DNA from: Acidobacteriota bacterium
GTDB taxonomy: Bacteria; Acidobacteriota; Blastocatellia; RBC074
NCBI GenBank assembly: GCA_016789605.1
Contig: JAEUQO010000433.1
Coordinates: 1-60,551 of the forward strand
Reading direction: 5' to 3'
DNA: 60,551 nucleotides
Shown: one piece after another, positions 9,954-18,080 of the stretch
Position numbering within the stretch: the first letter of the stretch is position 1
How the letters are laid out: each line of letters begins with the position of its first letter
Notes under the pieces: model-generated
Told to the model about the DNA's origin: nothing
Databases searched by the model: none
Seen by the model: the letters and a program-made list of their open reading frames with translations, nothing else
Made by a program: the position numbers and the translations under genes

Positions 9954-11402
9954 ATGAATCCCTACGAACTGACCGCGAAAGAACGAGCCTTGCAACAGCG
10001 ACGCAGGTTTCTGCAACAATCCAGCGCAGGCCTGTGTTCGCTGGCGCTGTCGTCCCTGTTGGCAGCCGATGGCTTTGCCCAAACGCCGCCAACCAAGACG
10101 ACCGCGCCTGACCCGTTAGCGCCCAAAAAGCCGCATCATCGCGCGCGGGCCAAATCGGTCATCTTTCTGTTTCTGGAAGGCGGCCCCAGCCACCTGGACA
10201 CGTTCGATCCCAAACCGAAGCTGCTCGATCTGGCTGGTAAACCAATGCCGGAATCTTTCGGGCGTCCGATCACGGCGATGGGCACGGCGTCAAACACGAT
10301 CATGCCCAGTCGCCGGGTGTTCAAACAGTATGGCCAAAGCGGCATTCCGGTGTCTGACTGGCTGCCGAACATCGCACAGCACGTGGATGACCTGGCCATC
10401 ATTCGTTCCTGCTGGGCCGATGGACTCAATCACGTCGGTTCGGTTTGTCAGATGAATACCGGTTCGATTCTGGCCGGACGGCCCAGTCTGGGCGCTTGGG
10501 CGATGTATGGTTTGGGCACTGCCAATCAGAATCTGCCGGCTTTTGTCGTGATGGCGGATGGAGCCGAAGTGTTAGGCGGCACCAAAAACTGGAGCGCCGG
10601 TTTTTTGCCCGCCGTTTATCAAGGCACGCAATTTCGTTCGGGCGCCAGCCCCGTCTATTACGTTGCGCCGCCGGACACCGTCAGCGACGAACAGCAACGC
10701 GGCAAAATTGATTTTCTGTCGCAACTCAACCAGCGGTTCTCTGCCGACAAACCGGAAGACACCGAATTGCTGGCGCGGCTCAATTCCTATGAACTGGCGT
10801 ATCGCATGCAAGCTGCTGCGCCGGAAGCCGTAGATTTGAGCAAGGAATCAGAAGCGACCAAGAAGCTTTACGGATTGGACAATCCGGTGACGGCAAAATA
10901 CGGCACGATGTGTTTGCTGGCGCGGCGACTGGTCGAACGCGATGTGCGGTTCATTCAACTGTATTCCGGTTCGGGCAGCGCCTGGGACGCGCACAACAAC
11001 ATCGAAGGCAACCACGCCAAAATGTGCGCCAGTTCTGATTTGCCCATCGCCGGTTTGCTGACGGATTTGAAAGCGCGCGGGTTGCTCGATTCGACCCTGG
11101 TCGTCTGGGGCGGCGAATTTGGCCGCACGCCCTTTAACGAAAAAGGCGACGGGCGCGATCACAACCCGTGGGGCTTTACCATGTGGATGGCGGGCGGCGG
11201 CGTCAAAGGTGGCCAGATCATCGGCCAGACAGACGAAATCGGCTTACGCGCCATCGAAAAACGCGCGCACGTCCACGATTTGCACGCCACGATCTTGCAC
11301 GCATTGGGGTTGAATCATTTCGCCACGCTTTACGAACACAACGGACGTATGGAACGTCCGACCATCAACGACGGCGAAGTCATCACTGAATTGTTTGCTT
11401 GA
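9954..11402 (+). CDS. DUF1501 family exported protein (copy 2)
   Basis: A 482-residue paralogue of the protein at 57-1535, with the same blocks: FLFLEGGPSHLDTFDPK, GLGTANQNLPAFV, KNWSAGFLPAVYQGT, VVWGGEFGRTPFNEKGDGRDHNPWG. A Tat-like leader (RRRFLQQSSAG) precedes a hydrophobic stretch. The ATG at 9954 has GAGGG six bases upstream; a TTG at 9942 in the same frame is less likely. It is the last gene of the plus-strand set and ends 33 bp from the convergent SMP-30 gene. The two DUF1501 proteins keep the same C-terminal GRDHNP block, so both are probably active in whatever the family does. Confidence 0.9.
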   Translation: MNPYELTAKERALQQRRRFLQQSSAGLCSLALSSLLAADGFAQTPPTKTTAPDPLAPKKPHHRARAKSVIFLFLEGGPSHLDTFDPKPKLLDLAGKPMPESFGRPITAMGTASNTIMPSRRVFKQYGQSGIPVSDWLPNIAQHVDDLAIIRSCWADGLNHVGSVCQMNTGSILAGRPSLGAWAMYGLGTANQNLPAFVVMADGAEVLGGTKNWSAGFLPAVYQGTQFRSGASPVYYVAPPDTVSDEQQRGKIDFLSQLNQRFSADKPEDTELLARLNSYELAYRMQAAAPEAVDLSKESEATKKLYGLDNPVTAKYGTMCLLARRLVERDVRFIQLYSGSGSAWDAHNNIEGNHAKMCASSDLPIAGLLTDLKARGLLDSTLVVWGGEFGRTPFNEKGDGRDHNPWGFTMWMAGGGVKGGQIIGQTDEIGLRAIEKRAHVHDLHATILHALGLNHFATLYEHNGRMERPTINDGEVITELFA

Positions 11403-11435
11403 TTTGTTTGCAATGACGCCCGCGCCAGAGATCAG

Positions 11436-12314
11436 CTATCCGGCAAATTCCCAAGCCGGGCCGCCGCGCACGCCGGGACGACATTTGAAAATGCCACCAG
11501 CGAGCGGTTGTTGCGCCAGCAGTTCCGCACTGAGCCGCGTACTGGCCGAGGTGATATACAGTTCGTCCAGGTCTTTTCCGCCAAACACGCACGACGTCGG
11601 ACGCGAAACAGGCATGCTGATTTGCGCCAGCAAAGCGCCGGTCAGAGGATTCCAGCGTCCGACCGCTGCGCCATCCCACAACGCAATCCACAGCATTCCT
11701 TCCGCATCAATGCTCATGCCGTCGGGGTACCCCATTCCGTCAGGGATTTCGATCACCACACGGCGATTGGCAATCGCGCCCGTTGCTTTGTCGTAAGCAA
11801 ACGCCGTCACGACACGCGTCGGCGAATCCACGTAATACATCGTCCGCTCGTCAGGACTCCACGCCAAACCGTTTGAGATACGCACGCCCGTGACTTTTTG
11901 ATGGACGGTCAAATCGGTGTCGAGCATATACAAACTGCCGCAGTCCTTGGTTTCGCAAAGCGGCATCGTGCCCGCCCAAAACCGTCCTGCCGGATCGCAT
12001 TTGCCATCGTTGAAGCGGTTTTCCGGCAGATGCGTCTCGGGATTGTCCAAGTGCGTCAGCGTCTCGCTGTCAGGATCAAAGCCATAAAATCCTTGCTGCA
12101 GGGCGAGCATCAAACCGCCGCTTTTGCGCAAGACGGCAGCGCCAACGGGCTGAGCGAGAGCAAAGCTACGGTCGGTGCGCGTCGCCGGATCGTAAAGATG
12201 CAGTTGGTGTTTTTCGATGTCTACCCAATACAGCCGTTGCGTGTGTGCGTCCCAGCACGGGCCTTCGCCCAAAGTCGCACGCGCATCAAATTCGAGTTCT
12301 GCGGTGAGCGTCAT
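11436..12314 (-). CDS. SMP-30/gluconolactonase/LRE family lactonase
   Basis: A 292-residue cytosolic beta-propeller of the regucalcin/gluconolactonase family, which opens sugar lactones with a divalent metal. The expected metal ligands are present at nearly the same positions as in regucalcin: Glu17 (LGEGPCWD), Asn148 (ISNGLAWSPD) and Asp198 (YPDGMSID); Asn102 in RFNDGK fits the substrate site. The start at 12314 has AGGA upstream. It is convergent with DUF1501 copy 2. A lactonase beside a Gfo/Idh/MocA dehydrogenase makes sense as consecutive steps, oxidation of a sugar to a lactone and then hydrolysis, although one enzyme seems exported and the other not. Confidence 0.93.
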   Translation of the reverse strand: MTLTAELEFDARATLGEGPCWDAHTQRLYWVDIEKHQLHLYDPATRTDRSFALAQPVGAAVLRKSGGLMLALQQGFYGFDPDSETLTHLDNPETHLPENRFNDGKCDPAGRFWAGTMPLCETKDCGSLYMLDTDLTVHQKVTGVRISNGLAWSPDERTMYYVDSPTRVVTAFAYDKATGAIANRRVVIEIPDGMGYPDGMSIDAEGMLWIALWDGAAVGRWNPLTGALLAQISMPVSRPTSCVFGGKDLDELYITSASTRLSAELLAQQPLAGGIFKCRPGVRGGPAWEFAG

Positions 12315-12411
12315 GATTCCTGCCTTGTGTTTGAGATGAGAAAAACGCGGCGCATTCTAAATCAGCGCCACCAAGATTGATACCGCGCCCGCAGCGCCAC
12401 AAACCGAATCG

Positions 12412-14307
12412 TTAACAGTTTGGCGGCGAAACCGGCATCGTCAACACGGCGGAATTGGTATAGCTCAGTTTGTGCAGGCTGCGGCCCTGGGTAAACGCGC
12501 CGGTTTGTGCCGACACATTCGGATTGGTATTGATGACGACCCCCAACAACGCGTCATCGTTGTTGCCGTAAAATTTGGCCCAACCGCTGCGCCCGGCGGG
12601 AATCAAACCTTCAGGCCGCGAAGTCGCGCCCGCCGGAAAGCTCGGATTCCAATACTGACACGACAGGTTGAGCCGCAAACTTTGCGCGTTTTCCACATCG
12701 TCAAAAATCAATCCTGCCAGCGAACCGCTGCTGGCAACGCCAGTGCCCAAATTGCCGCCGATGCGATCAACAACCAGCAAGGTTTCGTTGCCGTCGGCGC
12801 GACTGGGCAAATTGCTGACCGCCAGCACACGCGGCAACGCCGCATAACTGATGCCATCGAATTTCAACGCAGCAGTGACCGCGCCGGGCGCACACGCGGG
12901 CAAACCACCCGCCAACGCCGGAACCGCTTCAGCGCCAAGCAAAGCCTTATGCCCACTGGTCATTTTCACCGCCGCGTCACCGATCAACGCGTTGAAATGA
13001 ATGGGACAACCGTTGTCTCCCACGGCGACCGCGACAACGAATCCGGTGGTGCCCGGATCAAGGTCTGACGCCAAAAAGCTGGTGGTCTGTTGCGGCGTCA
13101 AACACAAAAAGCTATCCGCCACCAAACAGGTGTCGCCATCCACAAAAAACAAATGCACCAGCGCGCTGCGCCCAGGATCGAGGTTGGTCAGACTCAGACG
13201 CGTATTCTGGCTTTGCGGGCTGGCTCCGGACGACGTAAAGAAAGGAAAAATCAGCACCGAACCGGGCCGCTGTCCGTCACCGGCATAGTTCGCAGGCAAG
13301 GCGGCCCCCGCGCCCAACGGTTCGCAAGTAACCGTCACACAAGCAGTCGTTGTCACCGGCGCGCCGCTGCCAAAAGCGGCAGACGTGTTGACGCAAAGCT
13401 CAGCGTCTTTGGCCGCGCCATCGGCAATTTGCACACGATAATTCACCGTCACGGATTGTCCGCCGTTGAGCGTGCCGCTGAAATTCACTGTGCCCGCATT
13501 GCCGATCGCACACGTGCCACCAGAAACAGTGCAGCTTCCGGCCAGCGCCAACAATGCAGGCGGCAATGTCGCCGTGGCCGTGACCGGTTGCGCATTCAGA
13601 CTGCCATTCGTCACGGTAAAGCTGGCATTGAGCGCACTGCCCGCGCCAACACAGGCTTCTGGTTTGCTCAGCGCTGCGCTGAGTTGCGGTTGCGGATTGC
13701 CGGAACAGTTGCTCAGCCCTTCGACTTTGAGTTGATAGGCGCCGCCGATTTCGCCGACGTTGGTCGTATGCACCACCACCACAAACGTTTCGCCCGCCGG
13801 AACCGTGTGCGAATAAACCAACGGGGTGGAAAGCGTCGCGCTGCTGGCTCCCGGATCGCCCAGATAGTTGGCACAGATGTTTTGCGGGTCAAAACTGTTT
13901 CGGTAACTGTTGGCTTGATAGTTCGCGCCCAGCTGTTGCGGCACGGTCAGCGTCACGGTCACGCAAGCCGCCGTCGCGCTGGCATTGCGAAAGGTGTACG
14001 CGTCATATGCGCGCAACCCGGTGCTGACTCCCACGGCGCAGGCTTTGGGCGCGGCACACGCACTGGCCACGCCATCCCGCGACAACCGACCGGTTTGCGT
14101 GCCGCTGGCGGACGGATAATCGCTGCTGCCTGTTCCCAGGCGGCCATTGATCAACGGCGGCGGACAGGTTGGTTGTGAATTGGTCTGAGCAATTGCCGGG
14201 TGATCGGCAACGTGGCTTTCAGAACTCGGAACTCCCACAAACACGAATAAAGCAATCAGCGCGGGCCAGGACACCCAGCGCGGCACCAGAATGCGCAGTC
14301 TCTGCAT
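12412..14307 (-). CDS. exported protein with shared C-terminal module (member A, 631 aa)
   Basis: A secreted protein of unrecognised function. It has a signal peptide (to about residue 40), then a PPC-like beta-sandwich with VYSHTVPAGETFVVVVHT. An Ig-like/DUF11-like stretch beginning KPEACVGAGS follows, and from about residue 349 a 283-residue C-terminal domain (DNA 12415-13263). That domain is shared with the two genes upstream: GSVLIFPFFTSS, LVHLFFVDG, LASDLDPGTTGF, RADGNETLLVVDR, IPAGRSGW and a closing QGRSLHKLSYTN...PVSPPNC. Cysteines are frequent, as in exported proteins. It is third in a minus-strand run with the genes at 14632 and 18081 but has its own leader and terminator-rich gap upstream. 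The ATG at 14307 has only a distant GGAG. Confidence 0.75.
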   Translation of the reverse strand: MQRLRILVPRWVSWPALIALFVFVGVPSSESHVADHPAIAQTNSQPTCPPPLINGRLGTGSSDYPSASGTQTGRLSRDGVASACAAPKACAVGVSTGLRAYDAYTFRNASATAACVTVTLTVPQQLGANYQANSYRNSFDPQNICANYLGDPGASSATLSTPLVYSHTVPAGETFVVVVHTTNVGEIGGAYQLKVEGLSNCSGNPQPQLSAALSKPEACVGAGSALNASFTVTNGSLNAQPVTATATLPPALLALAGSCTVSGGTCAIGNAGTVNFSGTLNGGQSVTVNYRVQIADGAAKDAELCVNTSAAFGSGAPVTTTACVTVTCEPLGAGAALPANYAGDGQRPGSVLIFPFFTSSGASPQSQNTRLSLTNLDPGRSALVHLFFVDGDTCLVADSFLCLTPQQTTSFLASDLDPGTTGFVVAVAVGDNGCPIHFNALIGDAAVKMTSGHKALLGAEAVPALAGGLPACAPGAVTAALKFDGISYAALPRVLAVSNLPSRADGNETLLVVDRIGGNLGTGVASSGSLAGLIFDDVENAQSLRLNLSCQYWNPSFPAGATSRPEGLIPAGRSGWAKFYGNNDDALLGVVINTNPNVSAQTGAFTQGRSLHKLSYTNSAVLTMPVSPPNC

Positions 14308-14444
14308 AATTTGGGTTGTCTCCAGAACGAACCAGGCGGGGCAATCAGATCGGATGATGAATTGCGGAGGGCGGTGGGGGCTGGATTCCGCAAAAGCGCG
14401 GCGATTATACGCGGCGGATGCGCGTGTGGGAAAAGAAAAAAAAT

Positions 14445-14471
14445 GGCCAGCGCCTGTGAGAGACGCTGGCC
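14445..14471 (-). terminator. rho-independent terminator
   Basis: GGCCAGCG (14445-14452) pairs with CGCTGGCC (14464-14471). In the minus-strand direction the stem is followed by a tract of T residues (A-rich 14431-14444 on the plus strand). It would end transcripts from the gene at 14632-17877. Confidence 0.65.
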
Positions 14472-14561
14472 GTGTGTAGTTGTGTGAGTGTTATTTCCTT
14501 CCGTGTGAGAAAAATCGAGAAATCGTGAACTTGCTACAACTCAGGGCCCCCCCCGGAGCAG

Positions 14562-14604
14562 GCCGGAACAAGCCAGTTATGAGGTGGGTGAGGCTTGTTC
14601 CGGC
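14562..14604. repeat. 13-bp perfect inverted repeat
   Basis: GCCGGAACAAGCC at 14562-14574 pairs with GGCTTGTTCCGGC at 14592-14604 across a 17-base loop, 28 bp downstream of the stop of the 1081-residue gene. There is no T-tract, so it may protect the 3' end or act together with the terminator further on. Confidence 0.6.
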
Positions 14605-14631
14605 AATTCGGTCTTGCACCTAAGCCGCTGC

Positions 14632-17600
14632 CTAGCAGGTCGGCGGGAAGACCGGAATGATGTAGAAGCCCGTGTTGGTCAACGTCAACGTGTGCAGGTT
14701 GTGTCCCTGATTGAATGCGCCCGCCGAGGCCGCCGCATTTGCGTTGAAGTTGATCACTGAGCCGATGATCGCGCCGCCATCGCGGTGGAAGAACCGCATC
14801 CAGCCCGTACGGCCTGCGCCGATGAACTGTTCGAAGCGCGGTGTAGTACGCGGCACGGTGTTGTTGATGATCGTGCGGAACTGACACGAGCTGGAATTGA
14901 TCGTCCAGCTAATGGAGTTTTCCGCGTCATCATAGGTCACACCGAACAGGTTGCCCAACGCTGCAGGACCTGTGCGCAAATCGCCCGCGACACGATCCAC
15001 GATCAACATCGTGTCGTTGCCGTCAGCGCGGCTGCCGATGCTGTCAATCGCCACCGTCGTCGGCAAGCGGTTATAGCTGCTGCCGTCGAAATTGAGCTGC
15101 GCCAGAATCGAATTGTTGTCGCAACTGGCAAAGAAGGGCGAACCGGCAATTGCCGCAATCGCTTCAGCGCCGAGGTTGGCCGCGTGACCGCTGCTGAATT
15201 TCACGTATTCATCGCCGATGAGGTAATTGAAATTCACCGGGCAGCCCGTGCGATTCACCGCCACCACGACCAGATATCCGGTCGTGCCCGGATCAAGGTC
15301 GGAGGTCAGGAAGCTGGACGTCTGGTTTGCGGTCAGACAGATATACGCGTCAGACACCGAGCAGCTATCCGCCACAAAGAACAGGTGGAGCAGCGCGGGC
15401 AGATTCTGGTGCGTATTGGTGATGTCAATGCGCGAGTTTTGCGTGTTTGAGTTGGTGGCCGACGATGTGTAGACCGGATAGATCAACACCGAACCCGCTT
15501 TTTGGTCGCTCATTTCTGAACGCGTCGGGAACGGCAAGCCCGGTCCAACCGCCTGGCAATTGGCCGTGATCGAAGCGCCCGCCGTCACCGCCGGGCCGCC
15601 ATTAAAGCTGGCCGAAACGGCTGACGTCAGCACGGTTCCTGTCGGCACGCCATCATTGACTTGCAAGACATAAGAGATGGTCGCTGCTTGTCCTGCGTTC
15701 AGCGATGCGCTGTAGCTGAGTGAAGCCTGGTCGCCCGCAATCGCGCAGGTGCCAGGACCGGAAACGCTGCACGTCAGCGCCAGCAGACCCTGAAGCGGTG
15801 CATTCGGGCCAAGCGCCACCGTGGCGGCCACGGTTTGCGTCACGTTGCCGTTATTGCTGACCGTAAAGGATCCGTTGATGGTATTGCCGGGGCCAGTGCA
15901 AGCCAGCGGATCTGTCAGCGCCGCCACCGTCAGTTTATTGACCGTTACGGCAAAGGAGCACGACGCCGTGTTGTTCACGGCATCTTTGGCCGTGCAGGTA
16001 ACCGTCGTCACGCCCACCGGGAACGATGAGCCAGAAGCAGGCACGCAAGTGGTCGTTACGCCCGGGCAATTGTCTGACGCAGTCGGCGCAGCATAATTGA
16101 CCACCGTCGAATTGCCGGTTGTGCCGACAAAAACATTCGACGGGCAAGTAATCGCTGGCGGTTGCGTGTCATTGACCGTCACGCTGAAGGAGCAGGTTTG
16201 CGTTCCGTTCGTGCCGGTGGCGGTGCAAGTAACGGTCGTCGTTCCTTTGGGGAAGAACGATCCGCTGGTCGGATTGCAGCTCACGTTGTTGCAGGTACCA
16301 GAGGTCGTCGGCGCAGGATAAGTCACATTGGCGCCGCACTGATTGGCTGCGTTGCTGACCGTAACGTTGGCCGGGCAGGTCAATGTGCAAGCCGTAACCT
16401 GACAAACAACATCCAGCGTCACATCGTCAACCGAAAAGTTGCTGGTGCCGCTGCTTGCCGGATTGGTGTATTCGAAACGAATGGTATGGGATGCGCCGTT
16501 GGCATAAGCCGCCAAATTCACTGTACGCAAGGTATACGCCGCTTCGGCAGTGCTCGGCTCCGTGATGGTTTGCACCGTGGTGCCGTCCACTTTCACCACC
16601 AATGTGGCGTTGAAGGGCGAAGTGACCGTTCCGATCCGCAGGTAATAATTCAAATTCACATTACCCGCTGTCGGAATGACGACAGCTTGCTCAACGCTGC
16701 CGACCTCTGCTGCGGTCGTGCCGCCAAACCACGCCCAGAACGTGCCACCGCGCGGGACCGCCGCGCCGCCAGCATTGCCGCAACCAGCCACCGAGCAGAA
16801 CGAAGTGCCAAAATTGGTCGAAGTCGAAGGCCACGAGGGATTCACAAACGTGCTGGCACTGGTCGTTTCAAAACCGGGGTCAACCAGTTTCTGTCCATCC
16901 GTGCAATTGCCGCCGCCGCCCCCCGTGATGCCATTGTCAACAAACAGGGTGTAAGTGCCGGTCGCCCCATTGCCGAACGATGTCACCACAACATAGAAGT
17001 ATCCGGCAACGACATTGATGCCGCTCAACTTGGCATCATCGCCGCACACATCATCAGACGCCGCCAGCGCATTGCCACAAGCGGTCGGAGCAAAGCTGGG
17101 CAGTTGCGCCCCACCAGCCGCCTGATACATCACCAGGTAAGAATCGTGCGTAGCCGCTCCGCCGTCAGCCGCGCACAAGCTGGCTGTCACCGACGTATTT
17201 TGGCCCACTTGGAATTCATAGACATCGCGAAACACTGCCGTGCCGGTGGCGCTAGGGGTGCAAGTGCCGCCCTGACTAAAGGACAGAGGGCGGTTGAAGG
17301 TGCCATCACCTGCCGCCAATGCGCCATTGATCAATTGCGTGGCATTGGGGGCCAGTTTGATCGTCGTGCGACCATCGGCGCCGTGGTAACGGGTGGTGAT
17401 GCCTTTTGGTTCTGCCGCCGCGCTGGTGTTGCCGCTGCCAATCACATAACCATCCAGGCCCAACTTGGCCGACAAGGTCTTGATCTGAGCAGCCAACTGC
17501 GCGTACTGGTTTTGTTGCTCCTGGGTAGGACCAGGTGAAGCTTTTTCCATGTTCGCCTTCAGCGTGCGCATCTGGCCATAGAGAGCGACCAACTGGTTAT

Positions 17601-17877
17601 AGTCTTCGTTATAAGTCGGGTTAGTGACTCTTCCCTGTCCCTGTTGCACAGCCGCAGCCGCAGCCGGAGCAGCGGCAATTGACCGCGCCTTTTTCTCTTC
17701 TGCATTATTGCGGGTAAGCGCCGTTTTTACCGCCTGGGCTGTTTTCGCCGAATAGGCCAACGCCGAAGTGCTGAGGCGGGGCAGATTCCAGCCCAACGCG
17801 CCCAGCAACGCCAACATGGCCAGCATCGCCAAGGGCCGTGCCAGTGGTCGGTGTGTGCGTTTGTGTGAAGTTCTCAT
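14632..17877 (-). CDS. exported multidomain HYR protein with shared C-terminal module (member B, 1081 aa)
   Basis: A large secreted protein. The start MRTSHKRTHRP is followed by a signal-type hydrophobic segment (about residues 15-32). Then come an Ala-rich and coiled stretch (YNQLVALYGQMRTLKANME), a PPC-like domain and a MAM/carbohydrate-binding-like sandwich beginning KLVDPGFETTSA. Two HYR repeats follow (TCPANVTVSN...FFPKGTTTVTC and ITCPSNVFVG...FPVGVTTVTC), then an Ig-like stretch beginning TDPLACTGPGN. Last is the 287-residue module common to all three genes (DNA 14635-15495: GSVLIYPVYTSS, SDLDPGTTGY, NYLIGDEYVKFSSGH, GAGRTGWMRF, QGHNLHTLTLTN). No catalytic residues stand out; adhesion or matrix binding is the natural guess. 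AGGAGG precedes the ATG. Confidence 0.8.
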   Translation of the reverse strand: MRTSHKRTHRPLARPLAMLAMLALLGALGWNLPRLSTSALAYSAKTAQAVKTALTRNNAEEKKARSIAAAPAAAAAVQQGQGRVTNPTYNEDYNQLVALYGQMRTLKANMEKASPGPTQEQQNQYAQLAAQIKTLSAKLGLDGYVIGSGNTSAAAEPKGITTRYHGADGRTTIKLAPNATQLINGALAAGDGTFNRPLSFSQGGTCTPSATGTAVFRDVYEFQVGQNTSVTASLCAADGGAATHDSYLVMYQAAGGAQLPSFAPTACGNALAASDDVCGDDAKLSGINVVAGYFYVVVTSFGNGATGTYTLFVDNGITGGGGGNCTDGQKLVDPGFETTSASTFVNPSWPSTSTNFGTSFCSVAGCGNAGGAAVPRGGTFWAWFGGTTAAEVGSVEQAVVIPTAGNVNLNYYLRIGTVTSPFNATLVVKVDGTTVQTITEPSTAEAAYTLRTVNLAAYANGASHTIRFEYTNPASSGTSNFSVDDVTLDVVCQVTACTLTCPANVTVSNAANQCGANVTYPAPTTSGTCNNVSCNPTSGSFFPKGTTTVTCTATGTNGTQTCSFSVTVNDTQPPAITCPSNVFVGTTGNSTVVNYAAPTASDNCPGVTTTCVPASGSSFPVGVTTVTCTAKDAVNNTASCSFAVTVNKLTVAALTDPLACTGPGNTINGSFTVSNNGNVTQTVAATVALGPNAPLQGLLALTCSVSGPGTCAIAGDQASLSYSASLNAGQAATISYVLQVNDGVPTGTVLTSAVSASFNGGPAVTAGASITANCQAVGPGLPFPTRSEMSDQKAGSVLIYPVYTSSATNSNTQNSRIDITNTHQNLPALLHLFFVADSCSVSDAYICLTANQTSSFLTSDLDPGTTGYLVVVAVNRTGCPVNFNYLIGDEYVKFSSGHAANLGAEAIAAIAGSPFFASCDNNSILAQLNFDGSSYNRLPTTVAIDSIGSRADGNDTMLIVDRVAGDLRTGPAALGNLFGVTYDDAENSISWTINSSSCQFRTIINNTVPRTTPRFEQFIGAGRTGWMRFFHRDGGAIIGSVINFNANAAASAGAFNQGHNLHTLTLTNTGFYIIPVFPPTC

Positions 17878-18080
17878 GACTTTAATTCCTCCTGAACTGA
17901 ACGAGTTCGGTTAGGTGATTAAATATTTCAGTTCGCTTCCGGTCAGCGGCGGCTTGCACTGAAGGCTGATGGCCGCCAACGCCGGGATAAAACGTATGGA
18001 AGCTATGCGGCGACGGAGCGGAATTGAGGGAGCACGCTGTCACCTGCTCCGCCGCCGCAAATCGGCTTCACTGCCACCGA

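Larger units (their letters stand above)
14308..14631. other. 324-bp gap with two hairpins
   Basis: No credible gene. It holds a GC-rich hairpin next to a T-tract on the minus strand (14445-14471), a 13-bp perfect inverted repeat (14562-14604) and a run of C residues around 14545-14554. The gap probably ends transcription of the 1081-residue gene and starts that of member A. Confidence 0.6.

Noticed and set aside
14545..14555. Run of C residues that might be a phase-variation tract
   Set aside because: It lies in a gap after a gene, not in a coding region or between promoter boxes, so slippage would have no clear effect.
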